Source of the DNA: Phytophthora colocasiae
Lineage: Eukaryota > Oomycota > Peronosporomycetes > Peronosporales > Peronosporaceae
Assembly (NCBI GenBank): GCA_018806915.1
Contig: JAGKQI010000043.1
Location: 496,001 to 560,000 of the forward strand
Direction: 5' to 3'
Length of the DNA: 64,000 nt
In this document: in pieces, positions 50,774 to 60,447 of the stretch
Layout of the letters: each line of letters starts with the position of its first letter
Position numbering within the stretch: the first letter of the stretch is position 1
Made by a program: the position numbers and the translations under genes
Notes under the pieces: model-generated
What the model was told of the DNA's origin: nothing
What the model saw: the letters and a program-made list of their open reading frames with translations, nothing else
Databases searched by the model: none

Positions 50774-50787
50774 AAAATGGCGAATGA
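50774..50787 (-). promoter_or_regulatory. Oomycete initiator of the PAP gene at 49070-50737
   Basis: TCATTCGCCATTTT matches the oomycete initiator consensus TCATTYYNCAWTTT at 13 of 14 positions and lies 37 bp upstream of the ATG. Confidence 0.6.
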
Positions 50788-51596
50788 CACGAGTGTTGAT
50801 TAGTTTGTCGTAGGGCTGAGGTCCCATCCAAGAAACGATCCCTATGATAAAAAAAAAACCTTTCTTCGTTGATTAAAGCACCGCGAGTATTGAAGCGAGA
50901 ACCGCCATCTCGCGTTAGAAATGCAAAGCGAACAGGCCACCAGGATGGTGGGGCTAGTGGACCGAGCAACATCACTTTTCCCTCAAGCTTGTCCCTATAC
51001 ATAAATAGATTTTTGCATAGTTTCACACCTCATAATAGCTATTTTTCCGGATTATTACTATTGAGGAGCAGTATGGACCGACTCTTTTGCTGAATGTTTA
51101 TCTCTTGTCGACCACCTGGAAGCTCAGCATGGGTGAGGAACGTTGAAGCTATCGGACCAAATTTCGAACTCCTGTTTACATACATGTAAATACCGTAGTG
51201 CAATTGCGAGCAAGCAAGGAATTCTGCTGCTTTCAGCCCGCATCACAGTGACGAATCTTTATGGATAGACTTGCTCTTGAGATTCGTGCCGTCGTTCACT
51301 TGCGGTCGTACCAATACCAGTAATCACCACTTGAAGTGTTCAGCCCCTAGAATTCAACTTACTACATGTAGTATACTACATGTAGTACCAGTAACTTATA
51401 TGTAAGACCGCGAGCGTTGTTCACGTGTTACCAAGACCCTAGAAGTTTACGCAGTAACAAGCACGAATTGACGAAGCACTACAGTCTAACGACAACCTCC
51501 AATCTTTTCCCTATCTTGGATTTCCTGTCGCAAGCAGTTGGAAGAAAGTATTGTGTCGAAGGAGGTCAAGTTTTCTTCTTCTTGAAGTAGTTGTAT
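50788..51596. other. Intergenic with short palindromes
   Basis: About 800 bp with no gene. ACTACATGTAGT occurs twice in tandem near 51363-51389. From 51269 onward the sequence is duplicated in inverted orientation at 53578-53868. Confidence 0.5.
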
Positions 51597-53237
51597 TCAT
51601 TTTTCTTGTGATGCACCTCTATCCTCTTTGATGATCGACAATTTATCGACTACTATCCCTGTCGCGCTCTCAACCGTTGTAAGGGTAATATTCGTTGGAG
51701 TGACCGACATGAGGGTGACGGCATAGTGCTGGTTATCCATCAGAGCGTGCCACTCCGGAGATTGCGGGTGTTTGAACATGTACAGCCCTTCGGGGCCTCC
51801 CGCAGAGCCAGAGATCACGTACACCGGCGCCTTCGGGTTCGTATAAGTCGCGCCATCCGTGGAGACGCCGTCCATGACTGCCTTGCTGCTCGCCGTCGGA
51901 TACTGACGCTCATAGGCATGAACATGACCTTGCAGAACCAGATCCACCTTGTATTTGATCAGCAGCTTCTCGAAAGCTTTTTGCACATTGAGCGCCTCAA
52001 AGTCATTGTTAGGGGTCCCATCTGCATCACACGAACGGACCGTGTACATTGGTCGGTGCATCCCCACAATAAGCCACGGAACTTGGTCACGGTTGGCGTC
52101 TGCAGCCTTCAGATCCTCCTCCAGCCATGTCAACTGGTCCCCAAAGTTACCATACACGCGATGGGTATGGTACACATTGCTTGGTGCATTTGGATAATCG
52201 GTTTCGGTCGACACCGTAGTAAAGTGAACAGAGGCGTATTCGTAGGAATACCACATATTCAGCACGCCCCCGCTCTCGGGCGACGGCATTCGGAAGCGTG
52301 CGTTAAAGGCGGAATAATTCCCCAGTTGGTTGAGCTTTTCGTTGGACAGAAGACAGGAAGGGGAGTGACATTCAGCCTCGTGGTTACCAACCAGTACCAT
52401 GTAGGCCATTCGACGCATAATGTTGGTCATGGAGTTCATGAACTTGTTGTACACTTGTTCGTAGTAGAACCCGAAGGCGGTTTTAGCCGAGAGGAAAGCG
52501 TCATCCGCATACGAGACGTCACCCAGATGATACACAAAGTCGACTTTATCCACCAACGTATTCACGTACTTGTTCGACTCCACAGCATTAGCATCGGCGC
52601 CCATATCTCCATAAACAGCGACAGTAAATGGACTTTGATCGCCACTTTTCCGAGCAGTGGTGAATGAACTCACTGCACTTTGGAACTTCTTGGTTGATGC
52701 GCTGCCTACCTTGTAAAAGTACTCCTTATTAGGCTTCAAACCGGTCACCACGGCGTGGTAGCTGTACAGCTCGTAGTCGTCATCCTTGTAGTAGGATTTC
52801 GTCTCAATCTCAGCGTTTTTCACTTGAGTCAAAGTACTTTCACTGTTTCCAATCCAGACTGCTGGGTCCTCCTCCAAAGTGAATGTCGTCCAGGAGATCG
52901 TCATTCCTGTACCAGTTTCTTCCCCTGCGAAAGCCAAGTGGAACTGCTGCGGGATCCTCTTCGAGTCGCTCGTGTCACTTACTCGGCACGCTTCTGAAGG
53001 TGTAACATCTCCAAAATGATATCGGATGGAGCAGGAGGCTTCAGGTTTGCAGCTCAGTGATGCCCAGTCGTACACACAGACACTATCATCCACTGCACTC
53101 CCCGAACCGGTCGAGTTCTGATCGTGATGAAACAAACTCTTGACTTTGTCTACGATCCCACTGGTTTCTGCCAAAGTGGTAGAAGTGAACACGCTTGCTG
53201 TCAATGCCACTTGTAGCAGCCAAGGTAGTAGTAGCAT
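51597..53237 (-). CDS. Secreted purple acid phosphatase
   Basis: 546 residues. The start MLLLPWLLQVALTASVFTST is a signal peptide. Metal-site motifs are complete: YGDMGADAN, HLGDVSYADDA, VGNHEAE, VGMHRPMY and LQGHVHAYERQYP. The ending (VVDKLSIIKEDRGASQEK) is longer and different from the other copies. It lies in the same direction as the PAP gene at 49070, about 860 bp away. A CCATTCAACTTTT sequence upstream of the ATG weakly resembles the oomycete initiator. Its 3' end plus downstream flank reappears inverted inside the neighbouring pseudogene, so this locus has taken part in recent rearrangement. Confidence 0.92.
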   Translation of the reverse strand: MLLLPWLLQVALTASVFTSTTLAETSGIVDKVKSLFHHDQNSTGSGSAVDDSVCVYDWASLSCKPEASCSIRYHFGDVTPSEACRVSDTSDSKRIPQQFHLAFAGEETGTGMTISWTTFTLEEDPAVWIGNSESTLTQVKNAEIETKSYYKDDDYELYSYHAVVTGLKPNKEYFYKVGSASTKKFQSAVSSFTTARKSGDQSPFTVAVYGDMGADANAVESNKYVNTLVDKVDFVYHLGDVSYADDAFLSAKTAFGFYYEQVYNKFMNSMTNIMRRMAYMVLVGNHEAECHSPSCLLSNEKLNQLGNYSAFNARFRMPSPESGGVLNMWYSYEYASVHFTTVSTETDYPNAPSNVYHTHRVYGNFGDQLTWLEEDLKAADANRDQVPWLIVGMHRPMYTVRSCDADGTPNNDFEALNVQKAFEKLLIKYKVDLVLQGHVHAYERQYPTASSKAVMDGVSTDGATYTNPKAPVYVISGSAGGPEGLYMFKHPQSPEWHALMDNQHYAVTLMSVTPTNITLTTVESATGIVVDKLSIIKEDRGASQEK

Positions 53238-53410
53238 TTTGAATTGAAACTACTTGATCTGAAGCAGGTGAAAAGTTGAATGGTCTGCGGAGGCAGAACT
53301 TTGTTATCCCATCTTGAGATGGAGCAAACGGAACCATTCCGGTCTCCCCGCCTCACCGCCTACAATCTCAGAAATATCCTCCAAACGCAGATTGCACAAA
53401 ACCAACCATT

Positions 53411-55105
53411 CTACTGTTTCAAGATGGAAAACTCATCGTAGACCGTGCCAGTTGAGCTCTCGATCATCTTCAAAGTCAGGTTTGCAAACAATTTCGAAAT
53501 CCCGTAGTGCGTGTTGTCCATCAACACAAGCCATTCAGGAGACGCTGGGTTCTTGAACTGAAAGAACCCCTCAGGACTTGAGAGCGCGACAGGGACAGTA
53601 GTCGATAAATTGTCGATCATCAAAGAGGATAGAGGTGCATCACAAGAAAAATGAATACTAGTACTTGGTGAGTAAGATAGGGAAAAGATTGGCGGTTGTT
53701 GCTGCGTAAACTTCTAGGGTCTTGGCAACACGTGAACAACGCTCGCGGTCTTGTAAGTTACTAGTATTACTACTTGTAGTAAGTTGAATTCTAGAGGCTG
53801 AGTTCAAGTGGTGATTACTGTATTGGTACGACCTCAAGTGAACGACGGCACGAATCTCAAGAGCAAGTATAGTAATAATCATGAAAAAAAGTATTATGAG
53901 GTATTATTTCTACGAAATAAAATAACAATCCCTGTTAGAGAGGTAACTCCTGTAGACTTGATGAAAAGCTCCTCGAAAGCCTCTTGCACTACACTACTCG
54001 AAACGAGTGTATGGAGGCTTTGGAGATCAACTGAAAGCTGAGAAAAAGTTCCGTGGGTTATTGTGGGGATGCATCGACCGATGTATACAGTTCGTTCCTG
54101 TGATGCAGATGGCGTACCGAATAATGACTACGAGGCGTTGAATGGCGTTGCTCGGTGAGTTCGGATAGTCTGTTTCTAATGAAATGGTGGGCTGTGGCAT
54201 ACTCATAGGAATACCACAGCTCCCCTGCTCTCTTGCGACGGCATGCGAGTTGAACGCCGAGTAGTTGCCGAGCTGATCCTTCTTGTCGCTCGAAAGAAGA
54301 CACGTGGGGGAGTGGCCTCGTGATTCCCTACAACAACCATGTAGGACATCTGCCGCATAACGTTCGTCATGGAATTCATGAACTTGTTGTAGACTTGTTC
54401 GTAGTAGAATCCAAACACGTTCTTGGCGGTCAGAAAAGCGTTATCAGCGTAAGCAATGTCTCCCACGTGGTAGATAAAGTCGACTTCGTCCATGAGACTG
54501 TTCACGTACTTGTTGCTAACCACCGAGTTGTCATCGGCGCCCAGATCTCCATACACAGCGACACTGAACAGGTTCTGGTCGCCATTCTCCCTAGCTGTTG
54601 TAAATGAGCTCATTGGACTCTGAAAGTTCGTCTCAGAGGTGCTCCCAACTTTGTAAAAATACTCCTTATTAGGCTTCAAACCGGTCACCACGGCGTGGTA
54701 GCTGTACAGCTCATAGTCGTCGTCCTTGTAGTAGAATTTCGTCTCAATCTCAGCGTTTTTCACTTGAGTCAAAGTACTTTCACTGCTTCCGATCCAGACT
54801 GCTGGGTCCTCCTCCAAAGTGAATGTCGTCCAGGAGATTGTCATTCCTGTACCAGTTTTTTAAGCCAAGTGAAGCTGCTGAGGTTTCTTGGTTGAATCGC
54901 TCGAATCCGTCACTCGACAAGCCTGGGACGGCGTAACGTCTCCCAATTGGTACTGGAGAGAACACGAATCTGCTGGCTCACAGCTCAAAGAAGACCACTT
55001 GTACACACAACTAGCGTCGTCCACTGCAGTCTGAGTCCCGTTCGTCTGGGCGAGCGTTGTAACAGCACTTGCACACAAAACAAAGGTCAACACGCGTGTC
55101 CTCAT
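53411..55105 (-). pseudogene. Scrambled purple acid phosphatase pseudogene
   Basis: A minus-strand PAP starts at 55105 with a signal peptide (MRTRVLTFVLCASAVTTLAQ) and reads to KKPQQLHLA, where a small deletion makes a TAA (near 54861). It resumes at 54844 (TISWTTFTLEEDPAVWIG) and keeps YGDLGADD and HVGDIAYADNA. The frame breaks after VGNHEA, where the following Glu codon and neighbouring bases are missing. Between about 53990 and 54144 the KRVYGGFGDQLK ... DYEALN segment is present in the opposite orientation. VQEAFEELF then returns at 53958-53990. A C-terminal piece (FQFKNPASPEWLVLMDNTHY) ends at 53411, and an inverted copy of another gene's 3' end lies between. It cannot encode an enzyme. 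Confidence 0.9.
53578..53868 (+). repeat. Inverted copy of the 3' end and flank of the PAP gene at 51597
   Basis: It corresponds to 51269-51674 read backwards, with deletions (291 versus 406 bp). It carries the codons for VVDKLSIIKEDRGASQEK plus downstream non-coding sequence, inside the PAP pseudogene. Confidence 0.85.
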
Positions 55106-55129
55106 AATGAAAAGCTCAAAGAGTAGACC

Positions 55130-55142
55130 AAATGCCAAATGA
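55130..55142 (-). promoter_or_regulatory. Initiator-like element retained by the PAP pseudogene
   Basis: TCATTTGGCATTT lies about 25-37 bp before the former ATG and fits the oomycete initiator. The pseudogene may therefore still be transcribed. Confidence 0.45.
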
Positions 55143-55382
55143 CATCTCCATCCTTTGACCAATAAACCTCAGCGTTTCTAGCTCGGATGGAAGTTCAGAT
55201 ACTAGAATCGATAAACAGTGATAAACCAGAGCGTGTTACGCTAATCTTGTTGACTCGGAACTTGATCTCCATTCTGATTGTAGCTTCAATACCAAGAGTT
55301 TCTGTTGTATTCATGGTCATGTGCTCCCAAAAATAGTGGTCAAGTGTGTCTAAAGTAGAGTCTCTCTTTCCACCTGTTGGTC
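55143..55382. other. Shared upstream region of the PAP pseudogene and the Gln-rich gene
   Basis: 240 bp between divergent starts. No further motif was recognised. Confidence 0.35.
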
Positions 55383-57698
55383 ATGCAGTACCAGACGAAT
55401 TATCCGTACGCCACTTCTTCTCAGCAGTATGGAGCCATTTCTCATCAACGCGAGGAGCAGCGTCGTCGTCAGGCTGAGTATTCCCAAGCCCTCGCTCAAC
55501 AAGTAGCGCAGCGCGAGCAGCAGAAGCGGCGCGAGCGTGAAATAGACCAGAACTACTGTCGATTCCAGAATCCTCCACCACAAAACTTCCAACAGAGTCG
55601 TCAGGAAGGTTTTGAGCCAGTAGAACGAAGCATCTTTGACGGATTAGGCCACAATAACCCCCACAACTCGAGAACCAGCTTCGCTCGAGGACAGCAACAA
55701 CAACAACAATCACAACAGCTACATGCACAACAATTGCAACAACCACAGCAGCAGCAACAGCTACAGCTACAACAATTGCACCAGCCACAGCTCCATCATC
55801 GTCTACCTGGTGGACCTGGGCCTTTTGAGTATTCCCAGCCTGTTCGAAGCTCGTATGTAGAGCCATCTTACCCACAGCCTCCAGTAGATCATCATAGCGG
55901 CTTCGGTTTCCCAACGTACCAGCAGCCTCCAGTTCATAATAATGTCGGTCCAAACATGCCGTCAGGTTGGCCGCAGCAGATGAGAAGCAGCCAATTCGTA
56001 CCTGGACAAGGCATTGAGCAGCCAGTTGTGTCGGGAGGCTTCAGTGGCTATAGTCAAGCACCAGAACACGGGAACGGAGGCCGTCGATTTAGTCGAGGTG
56101 ACTCGGAGGAAGCTGAAAAAATCCGTCGGAAGCTGCAGCAACAACAAGAGATGCAACTCGCTTTGGAGCGACAGATCGAGGAGAAACGACAACAGAAGCT
56201 CGAAGCCAAACGTCAAAAGGAAGAAGAAGACCGACGAGAGCTCTTACGCTTTGAGGAAGACCAGCGTCGACAACGCGCAGAGGAGGAGCGACTACAAGAG
56301 GAAAAGCGTCGGAAGGCAGAATTGGAGCAGCAGAAAGCTCAACAGGCGGCAGCGGCCGTCGCAGCCGCGAATGAACTAGCCAAAGCTCAGCAACAGCAGA
56401 AACTACATGCGCAGATGAATCAACCTCAGCTTCCGCCACAATCTTTCCATCACGAGCATCAACTGCAGCATCCTGACCACTTTCTATCCAAAAATCCGTT
56501 CACGAACTCCCGTGCTCACTTGTTCGAAGACTTACCCGTGCATCCCTCCAACCAGTTTCATAACAACCAGAATATGTCGCCAATTCGAGATCAAAGATTC
56601 CAGCAAGACAATAACAATGGAGGATACATTGACCCTAGTGAACTACGCCGTCAGTACGATGATATGCGGGAGGAACTCAGACGACAGCAGCAACTTGTGG
56701 ATCAGCTACGTCAAGCTCAAGCTCAGATCCAACAGCAGCAACGTTTGCCTACGAAGGAAGAAAGAGAGAGTACTCCTACGCTTCAGGATTTGGAGAAACT
56801 ACGCAACGAACTACGTGGGGAATTGGAATACCGAGAGCAGTTGCATCGACAAGAACTAGAGTCGCTGAAACGAGAGCAGCAAGAACGGCTGGAACGTCCA
56901 CCTTCTCGCTATGAACGAGTGAAAAAGACTTTAGAGTCTGCTATTGAGCCCCAGCATGACTTTAAGCGAGAGTCTACACAGGTTGAAGCTCCGCTTGACG
57001 ATAGTTTGAGATCTTTAAGTGGTGAAAGCAAGTTCGTGTACTTCGGACGAGCAAGTCGTGTTGCTAAAACGATGGAAACACAAACCATTGAAGAGAGTGA
57101 GGAAGAAGAGGATGCTCTGGACGATAACAGCAAGCTGATCGAAGTGGAGACGTCGCCAGTCAAACCACAGGAAGTTGTTGTCATGAGCGTATCGCCTTCT
57201 AAAGGGAACCAGGAAGAAGTCGGCGCGGAAAGTGAAGACTTTGTAGTGGCAGCCCACCAAATGTTACCTCGCAGCCATCAACCAGCTCTCTTCTCTTCAT
57301 CTCAGACAGCTTGGCGTTTGGAATCAATGGGAATCAACGATGAGAGTGACAGTGACGATGATCTGGACGCCAGTCTGGACGGGGAGCAACTGGAAGCGCT
57401 TTTTCAACGGAATGTCCGACGACATGAAATCCTTTTAGGCTTCCAGAACAAACTTCAACGTCAGCAAGATGTCCCCGACGACCAGAAGGAAGGGGGAACT
57501 CCTCGTACGAAATTGGCGTGGGCAGAACTCCATCGACAGCTTGAAAACAACCGGAGAGCGTCAACTCTTTCTCAACTACAGACAAAATCAAACGATTTAA
57601 AGGAGGAGGCACGAGATATAGATGAGGCTGCTCTTGTGGCGTCTTCCAAGTGGATGCCATCTCTCCTCCAACAACAAACTCAAAAAGTAAACAAATGA
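55383..57698 (+). CDS. Gln-rich coiled-coil protein, possibly centrosomal/cytoskeletal
   Basis: 771 residues from the ATG at 55383. An upstream exon is possible because CATGCAG could be an acceptor. The start has EYSQALAQQVAQREQQKRRE, a charged helix that recalls repeats in CSPP1-type spindle-pole proteins. Next come poly-Gln tracts coded by CAA/CAG (about residues 104-140), a Pro/Tyr-rich disordered region, and a long ER/K/Q coiled coil (about 240-345, EKIRRKLQQQQEMQLALERQ). A second coiled coil lies near 415-525, followed by an acidic C-terminal part (EESEEEEDALDDNSKLIEVE) and a short conserved-looking helix, LEALFQRNVRRHEILLGFQN. No enzyme domain is seen. The CSPP1 comparison is by pattern only; function is unknown. 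Confidence 0.75.
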   Translation: MQYQTNYPYATSSQQYGAISHQREEQRRRQAEYSQALAQQVAQREQQKRREREIDQNYCRFQNPPPQNFQQSRQEGFEPVERSIFDGLGHNNPHNSRTSFARGQQQQQQSQQLHAQQLQQPQQQQQLQLQQLHQPQLHHRLPGGPGPFEYSQPVRSSYVEPSYPQPPVDHHSGFGFPTYQQPPVHNNVGPNMPSGWPQQMRSSQFVPGQGIEQPVVSGGFSGYSQAPEHGNGGRRFSRGDSEEAEKIRRKLQQQQEMQLALERQIEEKRQQKLEAKRQKEEEDRRELLRFEEDQRRQRAEEERLQEEKRRKAELEQQKAQQAAAAVAAANELAKAQQQQKLHAQMNQPQLPPQSFHHEHQLQHPDHFLSKNPFTNSRAHLFEDLPVHPSNQFHNNQNMSPIRDQRFQQDNNNGGYIDPSELRRQYDDMREELRRQQQLVDQLRQAQAQIQQQQRLPTKEERESTPTLQDLEKLRNELRGELEYREQLHRQELESLKREQQERLERPPSRYERVKKTLESAIEPQHDFKRESTQVEAPLDDSLRSLSGESKFVYFGRASRVAKTMETQTIEESEEEEDALDDNSKLIEVETSPVKPQEVVVMSVSPSKGNQEEVGAESEDFVVAAHQMLPRSHQPALFSSSQTAWRLESMGINDESDSDDDLDASLDGEQLEALFQRNVRRHEILLGFQNKLQRQQDVPDDQKEGGTPRTKLAWAELHRQLENNRRASTLSQLQTKSNDLKEEARDIDEAALVASSKWMPSLLQQQTQKVNK

Positions 57699-57846
57699 AC
57701 TTAGTTCTGCTAAGGACAATTCGAAGATGAACAAATAGTGCCAGACCGTTCTGGTTTATGATTGACGCAGTCTATCATCCCTTCATGTAAGTGATTCAGT
57801 CTCACTCTCCTGGCTTACACAAAACTGCACGACACAAGCTTTAGGT
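57699..57846. other. Convergent spacer
   Basis: 148 bp between the stops of the Gln-rich gene and the transglutaminase gene; nothing distinctive. Confidence 0.4.
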
Positions 57847-60447
57847 TTACCACCAGTGGAACCACCAGTTGTTCTGGCCCTGTTGCTGGCTGTCGTCACT
57901 GTCATCGTTGCCCCACTGGCCGCCCCAGTGACCGCTCCAGTACGGGTTACTGCCCGCGTTTCCCGAGGATGTAGCCGTCGTGGCAGCCGGAGCCGTCGTG
58001 GCCATGCTGGTCGCAGCTTCCGTGGCAACCGGAGCTTCAGTGGATTCAGACACAGGGGCCTCAGTGGTCTCAGACACTGGGGCGACGGTAGCAGCGTTGT
58101 CACTGCCCGTGTTGGAAGTCGTAGCGCTCGAGGACGGAAGAGATCCAGTAGAAGCCGAGCCAGGGAGGCTCGAGAACGCGCTTGATCCGGACGTAGAAGC
58201 AGAATTCGGAGCTGAATTCACACCCGAAGCCAAAGCGGATGTCGAAGTAGAAGCGGACGAACCCGCGGCTTCCGATCCGGATGACGAACCCTCACACGCC
58301 ACGGACTTCTCCAGAAGCATACTCACGTCCGCGTAGCTGAGGCCAATGCTGGTAACCGTGTCAGCGGCCGGCTTGGCCTTGGGGAACCAGATGAAGTCCG
58401 GATGGTCGTCGTCCGAGTCGTAGACCCATTCGCCACCGATAATGGCGCCGGCGTCATCCATCTCGAGCAGGTAGTAGTAGTACGCGCCCGTAGTGTACGA
58501 GTCGACCTGGCCCGAAGACACTAGACCACCGTCCGTGTACGTCTCGAAAATCCACGAGAGACGCGTCTTCACGTACACGATACTCTTGGCGGCGGCGTTC
58601 CATGGGTACTCCTCAAGGCCGTAGAACGTGCTGGCAGCTTCCTCCAGAGACATCTCAGTCTGCTCATACACCTTGAAACCGCGCACAGGCTGGTTCCACA
58701 CTTCTGAACCGGCGGTGACATCCGCAATGAACGTGGCGTTCAGGTTGCCCAGCAAGTTGGCAGCGGCAATGTGGAAATAGGCAGGGTTCAGGTCCCGGTA
58801 CGCGTCACTCGAGTGGCGTCCGTACTCGTCAGTGGAGTCGGTGCCACCGTTGTATCGAGTACCGGTGAACACCGTCGTGACGGTGGCGCCGTCGTAGACG
58901 TCCGAGATCAGAGCCTTGATGTCCAGCGGCTGGAACGTCACGCCATTGTACGTCACTGCACACTGCGGCTCCTCCTCAAGCATCGAGGCGGGCGTCCAGG
59001 CGTGGCAGATACCATACCAAGTAGGAATACAGTAACCAGAGGACTTGCCGGTACGGATGGCGCACGAACTGCCGTCGGTCAGCGAAGAACAGTCACTGTC
59101 CGAAGAGCAGACCGTGTGGCTACTCATGGAATCGATACCGTTGTCGGCCGACACCTTGTCCATGAAGTCCGTGACGTCCAGACCAAAAGCCGTGGCGTAC
59201 TTTTCAGCGGCACTGGGCTCACCCGGGCTCCAGATGACGTTGATGCTGTCCTGGTATGTAGGCCAGTACGGACCAGGCCATGGTGATGGAACATGCACGC
59301 CGACAGTGGGGAGGTTGGCAAGCGTCGTCTCCATTGTCGAGCCAAAGTAGGCCTCAAGCTTGGCGATGTCCTTGTTCGTATTGGCCTCAAGCCGACGTTT
59401 CTTCTCGACCTTCTCCTGCAGCTTGCGGCCGGACATAGGGGAGTGGCGCAGCTTACGGCTACTCTGATCCTCCCAGCCGGTAGCACAGTTTGGCTCCTCC
59501 TCGGAAACGCCATCAACGCTACTTGAGGTGGTGGGTGCCGAAGTCGTAGTCGTCACGCCGGTCTTGCCTGGTGATGCAGTAGACGTAGTGTCCTCCACAG
59601 ACGACCCTGCAACGCTGGTTGAGGTGGAAGGAGCCGCCGTGACCGTGGTGCCTGTCTTGGTGGACGGCGAAGTAGTGGAAGTGGTATCTTCGGCCGACGA
59701 ACCGGCCACGCTGTTCGAAGCGGGTGGGGCCGTTGTGGTCGTCACACCGGTCTTGCCCGGCAAAGCAGTCGATGTCGTTTCCTCAGCAGAAGACCCGGCA
59801 ACGCTAGTTGAAGCGATCGGAGCCGTCGTGGCCGTCGTGCCGGTCTTGGTGGATGGTGAAGTGGTCGAGGTAGTCTCTCCGGCCGACGAACCGGCCACGC
59901 TGCTCGAGGAGGCCGGAGCACTGGTCACTCCAGTCTTGGTGGACGTCGTCGTAGACGTTGAAGTGGACGTCTGAGAAACAGTCGTGCCCGTCTTGGTGTG
60001 CGTGGTAGTTCCCGCGTTGGACGAAGTGGTCGACGACTGTGTGGTTGAAGTCGTCGATGTCGAAGTAGACGTCGTGGTAGTCGTCGTGTACGCATCCTGG
60101 TTAGCGTCGGTGGACGGGGTAGAAATCGAGTAGACCGATTTGCCCACGAAGGTCGAGACAGTCTCTGTCGGAGCCGTCGTCGTGTTTGCCAGAAGCTCCG
60201 TGTAGTTGACAGCCACAGTCGTAATGGTGGTGATGTCAGGTAGGGTCGGATCAATCTCTACGGTGATAGCGCAGTCCTGGTCGGCGACGTTGGCGCCGCG
60301 GGCTGGGAACTTGTTGCTGATCTCGTCCGTCGTGTTGGCCGACGTGTATGGGTCGTAGTAGAGCGACGTGGCTGAGGTCTCCTGCATCTGCACGGCCACG
60401 ATGGCCACGGCTGCTGGGATGAAGTAGCGGCGCGGCGTGTACACCAT
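57847..60447 (-). CDS. Secreted Pep-13 transglutaminase elicitor (GP42 family), long mucin-like form
   Basis: 866 residues. The signal peptide is MVYTPRRYFIPAAVAIVAVQ. Residues ~120-330 are a Thr/Ser-rich stalk of about 30-residue units (KTGVTTTTAP, SVAGSSAEETTST) in alternating types, probably O-glycosylated. Dibasic sites follow (VEKKRRLE), possibly a processing point. The catalytic region has WPGPYWPTYQDSINVIWSPG, a Cys-rich insert (CSSDSDCSSLTDGSSC) and WYGICHAWTPAS, with Cys481 the probable nucleophile. Pep-13, VWNQPVRGFKVYE, is unchanged at residues 583-595. A second Ser/Thr/Ala-rich tail ends NNWWFHWW. The family makes calcium-dependent Gln-Lys crosslinks in the cell wall; Pep-13 is recognised by parsley and potato. 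A tandem paralogue follows at 62890. Confidence 0.93.
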   Translation of the reverse strand: MVYTPRRYFIPAAVAIVAVQMQETSATSLYYDPYTSANTTDEISNKFPARGANVADQDCAITVEIDPTLPDITTITTVAVNYTELLANTTTAPTETVSTFVGKSVYSISTPSTDANQDAYTTTTTTSTSTSTTSTTQSSTTSSNAGTTTHTKTGTTVSQTSTSTSTTTSTKTGVTSAPASSSSVAGSSAGETTSTTSPSTKTGTTATTAPIASTSVAGSSAEETTSTALPGKTGVTTTTAPPASNSVAGSSAEDTTSTTSPSTKTGTTVTAAPSTSTSVAGSSVEDTTSTASPGKTGVTTTTSAPTTSSSVDGVSEEEPNCATGWEDQSSRKLRHSPMSGRKLQEKVEKKRRLEANTNKDIAKLEAYFGSTMETTLANLPTVGVHVPSPWPGPYWPTYQDSINVIWSPGEPSAAEKYATAFGLDVTDFMDKVSADNGIDSMSSHTVCSSDSDCSSLTDGSSCAIRTGKSSGYCIPTWYGICHAWTPASMLEEEPQCAVTYNGVTFQPLDIKALISDVYDGATVTTVFTGTRYNGGTDSTDEYGRHSSDAYRDLNPAYFHIAAANLLGNLNATFIADVTAGSEVWNQPVRGFKVYEQTEMSLEEAASTFYGLEEYPWNAAAKSIVYVKTRLSWIFETYTDGGLVSSGQVDSYTTGAYYYYLLEMDDAGAIIGGEWVYDSDDDHPDFIWFPKAKPAADTVTSIGLSYADVSMLLEKSVACEGSSSGSEAAGSSASTSTSALASGVNSAPNSASTSGSSAFSSLPGSASTGSLPSSSATTSNTGSDNAATVAPVSETTEAPVSESTEAPVATEAATSMATTAPAATTATSSGNAGSNPYWSGHWGGQWGNDDSDDSQQQGQNNWWFHWW

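Noticed and set aside
51726..52667. 313-codon frame antisense to a PAP gene, plus equivalents antisense to the other PAP copies (25450, 49844, 54320)
   Set aside because: The same antisense frame recurs because the sense genes are paralogous; there is no independent coding evidence.
59528..59974. Plus-strand Val-rich frame opposite the transglutaminase stalk
   Set aside because: It is an artefact of Thr/Ser repeat codons read in reverse.
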